From contig JAADHY010000542.1 in NCBI GenBank assembly GCA_013151585.1, positions 4,597 through 10,795 on the forward strand: a stretch of DNA of 6,199 nucleotides, written 5' to 3'. The notes beneath the pieces were generated by a model, which did not search any database, was not told where the DNA came from, and was given only the letters and a program-made list of their open reading frames with translations. This document shows, piece after piece, positions 1 through 5,590 of the stretch; position 1 is the first letter of the stretch, and every line of letters starts with the position of its first letter. The position numbers were made by a program, and so were the translations under genes. This DNA comes from Planctomycetota bacterium (GTDB lineage: Bacteria; Planctomycetota; Planctomycetia; Planctomycetales; Planctomycetaceae).

Positions 1-348
1 GAGGTTCTTTTCCAGCAGCAAAGCATTCGTGCAAAGATAGACGTACTTCTTGCGTGCGACGAGGCCCCGGACGATTTCGTCGATCCGCGGGTGCAGCAGT
101 GGTTCGCCGCCAGGAATCGACACGATCGGCGCCCCACACTCCTCAACGGCCTGAAAGCATTCCTCTGGGGTAAGTTCCTGCCGCAGGATCTCCGAGGGAT
201 ATTGGATCTTTCCACAGCCCGCGCACGCCAAGTTGCAACGGAACAGCGGCTCCAGCATCAACACGATCGGATACCGTCTCATCCCTTTCAGGCGACACGC
301 CAGGACATGGCGCGTCACCGCCCACATTTGGGAGAGGGGGACACCCAT
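1..348 (-). CDS. hpnH: Adenosyl-hopene transferase HpnH, radical SAM enzyme (partial, N-terminal 116 residues)
   Basis: HpnH joins the 5'-deoxyadenosyl group of S-adenosylmethionine to a hopene, giving adenosylhopane, the first step in building side chains on C35 hopanoids; it is cytoplasmic or at the inner face of the membrane. What is visible: the near-invariant family segment MLEPLFRCNLACAGCGK (residues 31-47), which holds the radical SAM CxxxCxxC cluster motif at C38, C42 and C45; the SAM-binding GGEP at 80-83; and the HpnH-like stretches VEECGAPIVSI (68-78) and ARKKYVYLCTNALLLEKN (98-115). The start ATG at 348 matches the usual HpnH N-terminus (M-x-VPL) and has a strong AAGGAGG ribosome site 5 bases upstream. 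The gene runs off the left edge, so about two thirds of the protein, including the C-terminal domain, is not seen. It lies 528 bases after the CYTH gene and probably has its own promoter. The family match is from memory of HpnH sequences but is very close over all visible residues. Confidence 0.94.
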   Translation of the reverse strand, partial: MGVPLSQMWAVTRHVLACRLKGMRRYPIVLMLEPLFRCNLACAGCGKIQYPSEILRQELTPEECFQAVEECGAPIVSIPGGEPLLHPRIDEIVRGLVARKKYVYLCTNALLLEKNL

Positions 349-353
349 GAAAA

Positions 354-360
354 CCTCCTT
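354..360 (-). promoter_or_regulatory. Strong Shine-Dalgarno site of hpnH
   Basis: On the minus strand AAGGAGG stands 5 bases before the ATG at 348. It is the best-placed strong ribosome site in the window and fixes the hpnH start. Confidence 0.85.
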
Positions 361-664
361 GTCGAATCACACGGATCGCGGATCGCTGCAGTCGGTCAGA
401 CGAACCGATCTGTCAGCCCAGCGTGCGCTTCCTCTCCGCCCTCGCCGTCCTTCATGACCACTGTCACCGGCGGAAGCGAAGCACTGTTTCGTCGGAACCG
501 TTCACTGATTGCAAGATACCGTGTCGATCGGCGCGACAGTCACGCGGCTGTGGCAGAAGCGGCCAGCTCTTGTTGAACGTCTTGTGCCTTCTGGCCGGCA
601 AACCGAAGGCCTCAGCATCGGCCACGGGACTGCGTGGCGTCTCAACCTGTGAGCGGTTACTTTG

Positions 665-693
665 CTTGTAGCATCTTTGCCGAGCTTTGTCAC
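665..693 (-). promoter_or_regulatory. Candidate sigma-70-type promoter upstream of hpnH
   Basis: On the minus strand GTGACA (693-688, five of six matches to TTGACA) is followed after exactly 17 bases by TACAAG (670-665, four of six matches to TATAAT). Transcription would start near 658 and give hpnH a leader of about 310 bases. The spacing is ideal but such matches arise by chance, and the sigma-factor preferences of this organism are unknown. Confidence 0.3.
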
Positions 694-724
694 GCTGGTT
701 GGGTCGGCGGTCCGGCTGGTTCCT

Positions 725-736
725 CGGCAATTGCCG
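725..736. repeat. Perfect 12-base palindrome CGGCAATTGCCG
   Basis: The sequence CGGCAATTGCCG equals its own reverse complement. It lies 32 bases upstream (minus strand) of the candidate -35 box at 693-688, a position that could suit a dimeric regulator binding site. No regulator gene is nearby and the site is not repeated in the window, so the role is speculative. Confidence 0.3.
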
Positions 737-778
737 TCTCAGACAGGAGCCGATAGGCCGGATTCCCCAGACCCACTT

Positions 779-794
779 CCTTTTCGGCAAAAGG
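779..794. repeat. Short perfect hairpin, 6-bp stem
   Basis: CCTTTT (779-784) and AAAAGG (789-794) are perfect inverted repeats around a 4-base loop (CGGC). On the minus strand this hairpin lies about 80 bases beyond the CYTH stop codon. It is AT-rich with no following T-run, so it is a weak candidate for a 3'-end structure rather than a clear terminator. Confidence 0.3.
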
Positions 795-876
795 GCTGTC
801 GCAAGCAGCTCGGCCAGTAGTCCCTTCATCCGGCTCTCTTGCGGCCTGCTTTCCTAAGCGCGAGGGAGAAGGAACA

Positions 877-1446
877 TCACGTTTTCTCCAGAAGCAGTTG
901 GAGATAAGAGCGGCGCTCCGAATGGTGAAGGCCGAGCGCCTTGGCCAATCGGAGGACCGAGTCGCGGGCGACGTTTCGTTGAGACTCGTCGGCAAGGGTT
1001 TCGATTTCGATGAAGCGGCCCAACCCTTCGACCTCGTCCAGACAGACCGTCAGCTTGCGGCCTTCCCACAAGAGTCGGAAAACTTCGCGTCGCTTGATGA
1101 CGTCTCGCACCGGTCGGAATCCCAGCGCCTGCAACAAGCGGTGGATGTCTCGTTGAGACTGATCCGTTGGGACCACCGAGACCTGAATTTCTTCCCGGGT
1201 TTTCGTGAGCGCATCGACGCGAGGCCCTTTGTAAGTGATCGTGAGACTGCCCGGTTGAGATCGAACGCGGAGGGCCTCGTCCGTTTCGGCGAAGTCGCGG
1301 GCGGGATGAGCAAAATAGGTGTCGGTTTGAGCTCGTTCAGCGATCTTTTCCGCGCCCAAGCGGTCCAACTCGAGCCGGATTGCGTGCAGCCGCTCGATGC
1401 CACCGTTCGTTTCCAGCGGGTATTTGACTTCGACTTCATACTGCAT
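877..1446 (-). CDS. CYTH-domain protein, class IV (CyaB-like) adenylate cyclase / triphosphatase family
   Basis: CYTH proteins form an eight-stranded barrel that binds triphosphate substrates with divalent metals; members include CyaB-type adenylate cyclases, thiamine triphosphatases and inorganic triphosphatases. The protein has 189 residues, the usual size for a stand-alone CyaB-like member, and should be cytoplasmic. The diagnostic ExExK motif is at E4, E6 and K8. Other expected charged positions follow in order: R60 and R62 (LRVR), K73 (ITYKG), R84-E85-E86, K118-R119-R120, D137-E138, and E147/E149 in GRFIEIE. The ATG at 1446 is chosen because ExExK sits at residue 4 as in relatives; the reading frame stays open upstream into the cytochrome gene but that part has no homology. 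GAGAAG, 6 bases upstream, is a modest ribosome site. The gene starts 103 bases after the cytochrome gene. All catalytic-type residues I can check are present, so it is probably active, but cyclase and triphosphatase activity cannot be told apart from sequence. Confidence 0.88.
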   Translation of the reverse strand: MQYEVEVKYPLETNGGIERLHAIRLELDRLGAEKIAERAQTDTYFAHPARDFAETDEALRVRSQPGSLTITYKGPRVDALTKTREEIQVSVVPTDQSQRDIHRLLQALGFRPVRDVIKRREVFRLLWEGRKLTVCLDEVEGLGRFIEIETLADESQRNVARDSVLRLAKALGLHHSERRSYLQLLLEKT

Positions 1447-1535
1447 CAAGACTTCTCGCTGTCGCAGGGACGCAGGGCGGTCACTTCGAGCGGAAGGCTC
1501 TCTCTCGGCGTCACGTGCGCAAGGCCCGCGGGCAA
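1446..1535 (-). other. Possible 29-codon leader ORF overlapping the CYTH start (TGATG)
   Basis: In the 103-base gap before the CYTH gene, AGGAGG (1544-1539, minus strand) is the strongest ribosome-site match, yet it is too far from the CYTH ATG to serve it. A TTG at 1535 lies 3 bases after it and opens a 29-codon frame whose TGA overlaps the CYTH ATG by one base (TGATG), a common arrangement for translational coupling. The peptide has no recognisable motif, the spacing is short and TTG is a weak start, so this may be chance. Confidence 0.17.
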
Positions 1536-1549
1536 ACTCCTCCTGCGGG

Positions 1550-3361
1550 TCAGTCGAGCCCTTTATGTTCGATTTCCGGCCAGTACTCATCGAAATCGAA
1601 GCCGGGGCTGTTGTCGAGGTCGTGGCAGCCATAACAGAGTTTCTGTCGGGCGGTCTCCAAAGTGACACGCATCTCCCGTCGTGCTGCTTTCAGGTTCTCT
1701 TCTTCGGCGAGCTGGATGTGACGGCTACCCGGCCCGTGACAATTCTCGCATTGCACGTTTTTCAAGTGGGGGGTCTTTTCTTGGCTGACGTACCCGCCCC
1801 GGTATGGGACCACATCCTGCGGTTTCCAGCCGACCACGTGACAGGCCAAGCATTCCGGATCATAGATTCGCGGAATCGGGTCCGTTTCGCCCTCGCGCCC
1901 GTGGATCAGGCTTTCGAAGGCGTGCGAGTGCGGCGTCGATTCCCACACTTCGAAGGCTTGCGTGTGGCACTCGCCGCACCGTTCAGCTCCGACAAACTTC
2001 GCCCCGCCCGGCGGTTGGACGGCCAGTTTCTGAGCTTCCGTCTCGGCCAGCTTCAAATCCCGCAGTTGCTCCTGATAAAGCCGCATGTATTGACGCATGC
2101 GAGGCGAATCTTGGAATCGCTGGTCATCCAACGCCACCAGTTCGAACCGCAGCTTGTGGTCCTTCTGGCCCGGATAAAAGCCAACGACCCCCGCGTACTT
2201 GGCCTTCCGCCCCACGGTGACGATCATCGTGTCGCCGACGAATCGGGGGTTGTCGGACAATGGGTCTTCCACTCCGCCCGCGCTGAGGATCAGATCAATC
2301 TGCGGGAATCTCTGGGCGAACGTCCGAGACTCCTCCAAACTCGCGTGCGACAGCAAAACGAGCAGATCGGGTTTGTTTTTTTCGAGAGCGCTCAAAACAT
2401 CAGGCAGAACCTTCAGAGGGTCTTCGACGGTGATCTCATCCGAACGTTCGTCGGCGCGGACCTTCGCCTTAAGACTCAAACCAAAAACCGCGGTCACTGC
2501 GACCTTGATGCCACCGATCTGGACCAATTTCGACCGCAGCGGTGTCCCCAGATCGGGCGTGCCCAGCAGCACGACGTTGGCCGAGAGGAAGGCCAGCGAC
2601 CGTTCCGGATGGTCCGGATCGACTTGATGCTGAGACAACAGGTAGTACGGATCGAAACGAAGTTCTTCAGGCCCCAGGGCCATCGCTTGATAGCCCAGCT
2701 CGCGATGGGCGGCCAGGAGCGTTTGAAATTTCAGTTGGCTTTGCTGGCGGTTCCGCTTGATCATACCGCCCAGGTCCAATCCAAAGACCGGCCATTTCCT
2801 CTCTTCGCGCAGGATGCGGAACAGATCGGCGCGGCGCGCCATTCCTCCCAGTTGATGCTCGGTGCATCCACACGGCTCGAAATAGCCGTGCTGTTCGCCA
2901 GTGAGGACGATGGCGACCGCCGGCCGCTTCCAGCCCTTTAACAGCGGCTCCCGAGGACGCACGTTGCGACCAGACGTTGTCGAAGCCGACGCCCCATTCC
3001 CAGGATGGGGAAGCTGAGCCATCTGATCGCCTGCCAGAGTGGATCGCTTCGAAGACGAAGCCGTCGGCGTTCGAGCGCCGGATGCCGACGTCGGAGCATT
3101 CGCGGATGCCTCGCCAGCAATCGTGCCACCAGCCAGCTCTTGCTCCGTCACGCGAGGTTCAGAACTGGTAGGGGTACTGGGCGAATCGTCGCGGACCACC
3201 GCGGCCTGCCCGGCGGGTGCCGCTTGAGACGACTGCGACGAGGGGGGCGGGGGAGTGGCCTGGGTTTCTGATCTAACGCCGTTTTCACAGCCGGTCAACA
3301 CTGTCAATGCGCCGCCGAGTAGCAGAACGGCGAAACCGGCTCGGAACCAAAGGGCCTTCAT
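1550..3361 (-). CDS. Lipoprotein: 5'-nucleotidase (UshA)-like metallophosphatase domain fused to tetraheme cytochrome c554-like domain
   Basis: A 603-residue predicted lipoprotein. Residues 1-25 are a lipoprotein signal with lipobox LTGC (C25 lipidated). Residues 26-140 are Ser/Thr/Ala/Pro-rich and probably a disordered tether. Residues 146-400 resemble the 5'-nucleotidase metallophosphatase fold: TGEQHG (154-159), DLGG (196-199), ALGPEE (228-233), LLSH (336-339), DLILSAGG (356-363) and VGRKAKYAG (383-391). Several canonical metal ligands differ (GNHE is GPEE, GHxH is SAGG), and EPCGC (162-166) supplies a CxC pair. A helical linker (about 413-449) leads to a cytochrome c554/c'-type domain with four CxxCH heme sites at C462, C504, C538 and C576, plus the typical TPHSHAF (476-482) and a closing EHKGL. 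It is likely an extracytoplasmic electron carrier attached to a membrane; the substrate is unknown. ATG at 3361 is preferred over an adjacent in-frame TTG at 3364; AAGGA lies 9 bases upstream. It follows the DUF1573 gene after 229 bases. Confidence 0.88.
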   Translation of the reverse strand: MKALWFRAGFAVLLLGGALTVLTGCENGVRSETQATPPPPSSQSSQAAPAGQAAVVRDDSPSTPTSSEPRVTEQELAGGTIAGEASANAPTSASGARTPTASSSKRSTLAGDQMAQLPHPGNGASASTTSGRNVRPREPLLKGWKRPAVAIVLTGEQHGYFEPCGCTEHQLGGMARRADLFRILREERKWPVFGLDLGGMIKRNRQQSQLKFQTLLAAHRELGYQAMALGPEELRFDPYYLLSQHQVDPDHPERSLAFLSANVVLLGTPDLGTPLRSKLVQIGGIKVAVTAVFGLSLKAKVRADERSDEITVEDPLKVLPDVLSALEKNKPDLLVLLSHASLEESRTFAQRFPQIDLILSAGGVEDPLSDNPRFVGDTMIVTVGRKAKYAGVVGFYPGQKDHKLRFELVALDDQRFQDSPRMRQYMRLYQEQLRDLKLAETEAQKLAVQPPGGAKFVGAERCGECHTQAFEVWESTPHSHAFESLIHGREGETDPIPRIYDPECLACHVVGWKPQDVVPYRGGYVSQEKTPHLKNVQCENCHGPGSRHIQLAEEENLKAARREMRVTLETARQKLCYGCHDLDNSPGFDFDEYWPEIEHKGLD

Positions 3362-3540
3362 CAAGTCGATTCCTTTGCTTGATCGTTCTTAGGCAATGAA
3401 ATGCGCGAGCATTTTGATACACCGACGGTGGCTGCATCAAGGGGGAAATGTGTGCGGTTGGAGGGGCGCTCGACGACTCCCACCACTCCGGCCGGAACCA
3501 ACTTCTCACGGCGGCGACGGAGCCTCTGCCGGTCCGCTAG

Positions 3541-3580
3541 CAGCCGAAACTGCTTTCCGCCTGCGGGAGTTGCTCGGCTG
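3541..3580 (-). terminator. Stem-loop just after the DUF1573 gene, possible terminator or 3' stabiliser
   Basis: On the minus strand, starting 10 bases after the DUF1573 stop codon, CAGCCGA and AACT (separated by a 2-base bulge) pair with AGTT and TCGGCTG, giving 11 base pairs around a 16-base loop. No T-run follows, so it is not a classical intrinsic terminator. It could weaken read-through into, or separate the mRNA of, the cytochrome gene 180 bases downstream. The rest of the gap (3362-3540) shows no further clear structure, and only a weak promoter-like pair (TTGATG at 3440-3435, TATCAA at 3419-3414, spacing 15). Confidence 0.35.
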
Positions 3581-3590
3581 GTGCTGGGCT

Positions 3591-4904
3591 CTAATAACTG
3601 ACAAGCACGAGTTTGATGGGGATCGTCTCCGCGTCCGGGTGATTCGTTTTCAACACGATTTTGCCGGGCTGTTGCGACGTCAAAGCCATCGGCTCGGCGC
3701 CGGGGGGAACTTCAATGCGGCCGATGTAACGGACTCGCTTCCGCGCGTGGAACCGTTCGTCGCGTTTCAGTTCCACTTTCACAATCGCGGGCGTCTTTTC
3801 GACAACTTCCAGCTTGAGGCCGCCGGGGACATCGTCGACAAAAAGTGAAAACTTACCGACTTTTCCCTCGCTCGCACGGAACCGGCCCATCGCGATCGTC
3901 ATGCGGTCCGCCAACCAATGGAGCCCCTCCGAGGCAATCAGTTGGATGGGACCGGGACGGAATCCTTCCAGATACACACTTTTCGTGATGCCGTCGCGAG
4001 CGTCAGTGACAATTTTGACCTCCTCGCGAAACTGCCCGATGGGCGACCCGGGCCGAAGAGTCAAAGTCACGCGATAACCCGATTTGGGCGGGGGCGGTTT
4101 GACATTCGCCAAATCAAACTTCTCCTCTTTGTTCAGCTCTGCGATCTCGTCGGGATCTATCGTTTCCAACAGAGCCTCGGGCTGGCTCTTATCGCGTCCG
4201 AGAATCTTGGCCAGCTCGGCAGGCTCCAGTTTCTCCCACTTGGCGGAAAGCAGCGGATTGGTTGTTTCGACTTTGACGACTTTGAAATTGTCGATCAGGT
4301 CGGAATAGACGATTCCGCTACATGTTTGGACCGTCTCGTCGCCGATGGTGCCGAAGTTCCATGTATCACTTGGGAAGATACCGATCGCCTCGCCGACCCA
4401 GCCAATGATGCGAAGCCGGAATTGAGTCTTTTTCGGATCGTTGGTCCGGACCAATGCGGAGTGCGAGAATACGGAAGGCTCCGTCTTAATGTGCCATTTC
4501 AATTCGATCTCAGTCGACTCTCCGGGCATCAGGCGGGTCTTTTTCAGCTTTCCGACCGTACATTGACAGGTCGTCTCGTTGGGATCCGCGAAAAGTTCCA
4601 GCGGAGCTTCCCCTTCGTTCCGCACCACGAACCGGTGCGAGCCTTCCTGACCGTATTCCATCACCCCGAACCGGTAGATGGTTTTGTCAACGACCACCTT
4701 GGGATAGGGACCATGCTTCGCCGGTTTGGGAGCCCCGGCCGGCACGTTCGGGGTTTCTTCGTGCTCCTCTTCGTGGCTGACGACTTTGACCTCTTCCTTT
4801 TTCGATTGGTCTGAGGCTCCGGACCGAATCAACCAAGCCACGAAGCCCACGGCACAAATCCCGATGACTGAAATCACGAGAACAGACGTCGCTTTCTTGC
4901 TCAT
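3591..4904 (-). CDS. Membrane-anchored DUF1573-domain protein with Ig-like (ASH-type) repeats
   Basis: A 437-residue protein with no known reaction. Residues 7-27 form one hydrophobic helix after a short Lys-bearing N-terminus, so the rest is expected outside the cytoplasm on a charged linker (28-66, many Glu/Lys/His). Residues about 75-172 are a DUF1573 beta-sandwich: YRFGVMEYGQEGSHRF, then VRNEGEAPLEL, the family's CxC cysteine pair as TTCQCTV (C113, C115), MPGESTEIEL and VRTNDPKK. A second, diverged unit spans about 176-315 (WNFGTIGDE to TKSVYLEG) and is interrupted by an acidic, proline-rich insert (about 224-276). A third beta-rich unit (318-437) ends in KIVLKTNHPDAETIPI, again typical of the fold. 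ATG at 4904 is chosen because it starts the signal-anchor and has CAGGAG 10 bases upstream; the frame is open upstream to 5036 but without homology. It precedes the heme lipoprotein by 229 bases. DUF1573 proteins are abundant in Planctomycetota and Bacteroidota; most are unstudied. Confidence 0.88.
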   Translation of the reverse strand: MSKKATSVLVISVIGICAVGFVAWLIRSGASDQSKKEEVKVVSHEEEHEETPNVPAGAPKPAKHGPYPKVVVDKTIYRFGVMEYGQEGSHRFVVRNEGEAPLELFADPNETTCQCTVGKLKKTRLMPGESTEIELKWHIKTEPSVFSHSALVRTNDPKKTQFRLRIIGWVGEAIGIFPSDTWNFGTIGDETVQTCSGIVYSDLIDNFKVVKVETTNPLLSAKWEKLEPAELAKILGRDKSQPEALLETIDPDEIAELNKEEKFDLANVKPPPPKSGYRVTLTLRPGSPIGQFREEVKIVTDARDGITKSVYLEGFRPGPIQLIASEGLHWLADRMTIAMGRFRASEGKVGKFSLFVDDVPGGLKLEVVEKTPAIVKVELKRDERFHARKRVRYIGRIEVPPGAEPMALTSQQPGKIVLKTNHPDAETIPIKLVLVSY

Positions 4905-5346
4905 CGAGTCGTCGCTCCTGCGTCTCAATCCTCTTGAGCCTGCATAACACACAACATGGACTCGGCACGCCGACCCGCTGGTCCGGCCGTCAGGCCCCGC
5001 CAACGATACCGTGAAGGGGAAGCGTCTGCGAGCCAACCAGGCAGCGCCCGCTCAGCGCACCGTCCACGCATTGTAGCCCATTCTTCATACGATGAAATCG
5101 CATGTCGTGCGAAAAATTCCTGGTCGGCCCCGTTAAACGCCTGCGAAAGGCTCGCAACATCGCCGTCGGCCAAGCGAGCTCCGTGGCAATCGCCGTCGAA
5201 AACCGCCGTGCGTCGGCTCGCAGGGCATAACTTCTTGCGGCACAATGTGTTAGCGGAGATGGGGGTAGATCGCCGCCCACCTTGCGGTTCCCGACAGAAT
5301 CCGCGGCGGTCGACTCGGACGGCGACTTCCAGAAAGGTGTGGTCTT

Positions 5347-5392
5347 CGCAGGCTTCATGGAAGCCGCAGCCTGCGCCTGCTGCCGATGCGGC
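5347..5392. repeat. Overlapping, mutually exclusive inverted repeats
   Basis: Three perfect inverted repeats share bases: CGCAGGCT (5347-5354) with AGCCTGCG (5368-5375); GGCTTC (5351-5356) with GAAGCC (5360-5365); and GCCGCA (5363-5368) with TGCGGC (5387-5392). Only some can form at once, the layout of a switch or attenuator, but GC-rich sequence also produces such sets by chance. No T-run follows on either strand. Confidence 0.35.
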
Positions 5393-5490
5393 CAGCGTCG
5401 GCCAGACGGTGGGGCCAGACGGAATGGCCGGTTTGGCTGGGGCTGAGCTGCAGCGACGCCGCGTCACGGCGAGTTGCCTGTCCAAACGCC

Positions 5491-5529
5491 AAAAAGCGGC
5501 CCCTTGGGGGTTCTTCGAGCGTTCCGCTT
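5491..5529 (-). terminator. Candidate intrinsic terminator of the TPR membrane-protein gene
   Basis: On the minus strand AAGCGG (5529-5524) pairs with CCGCTT (5499-5494), with an inner CCC/GGG pairing next to the 3' arm, and the stem runs into TTTTT (5495-5491). It lies 62-100 bases after the stop codon at 5591. The long 5' bulge makes it weak, but it is the only stem with a T-run in this stretch. A second inverted repeat, GCGTTC (5519-5524) with GAACGC (5573-5578), encloses a CCGGA/TCCGG hairpin (5537-5551) directly upstream in the transcript. Confidence 0.35.
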
Positions 5530-5590
5530 CGTGTGGCCGGAAGCTGTCCGGTCGTCGCCAAGCCGCTCGACCGAACGCCCCTTTGTTTTC

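Larger units (their letters stand above)
349..876. other. 528-base intergenic stretch between the CYTH gene and hpnH
   Basis: No convincing gene is present. The longest minus-strand frame here (829-464, 121 codons) gives an arginine-, glutamine- and cysteine-rich translation with no recognisable motif and no ribosome site, and the plus-strand frames look the same. The stretch holds a candidate sigma-70-type promoter on the minus strand (693-665), a 12-base perfect palindrome (725-736), a 6-bp hairpin (779-794), and a small hairpin with TCGGT/ACCGA arms at 392-408 close to the hpnH ribosome site. The cytoplasmic genes on either side do not explain why the gap is so long; a long hpnH leader or a small RNA between about 660 and 349 is possible but unsupported beyond the promoter-like sequence. 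Confidence 0.6.
4905..5590. other. 686-base stretch with no convincing gene, rich in inverted repeats
   Basis: No recognisable gene. On the minus strand one frame, the same as that of the upstream TPR protein, stays open from just after its TGA (5591) to a TGA at 4927-4925, about 221 codons, ending 20 bases before the DUF1573 start. Its translation is rich in Arg (about 13%) and Cys, has no good ribosome site and only TTG/GTG early starts; one part (DGDCHGARLAD...LSQAFNG) vaguely recalls an EF-hand/dockerin loop but misses key positions. It may be chance, an orphan gene or a decayed one. The competing plus-strand frame (4956-5651) overlaps the TPR gene and looks like a shadow. Also present: TACAAT at 5075-5070 (minus strand), a possible -10 box without a good -35, and inverted repeats at 5347-5392, 5491-5529 and 5519-5578. 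Confidence 0.55.

Noticed and set aside
91..576. 161-codon plus-strand frame and a minus-strand frame at 143-370
   Set aside because: Both overlap the clear hpnH coding region in other frames; the translations look non-biological.
464..829. 121-codon minus-strand frame between the CYTH gene and hpnH
   Set aside because: Composition dominated by Arg, Gln and Pro, no domain, no ribosome site; more likely chance in GC-rich intergenic DNA.
1524..1533. GCCCGCGGGC palindrome as a terminator after the cytochrome gene
   Set aside because: A 10-base palindrome without a loop cannot form a stable hairpin of its own, and no T-run follows.
1397..2941. 514-codon open frame on the plus strand
   Set aside because: It lies antisense to the cytochrome fusion gene, has no recognisable domain and is explained by the codon bias of the real gene on the minus strand.
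3362..3364. TTG as start of the cytochrome lipoprotein
   Set aside because: The next codon is ATG and gives the same signal peptide; ATG is the more common start, although ribosome-site spacing would allow either.
3918..4814. 298-codon open frame on the plus strand
   Set aside because: Antisense shadow of the DUF1573 gene; no motif or ribosome site.
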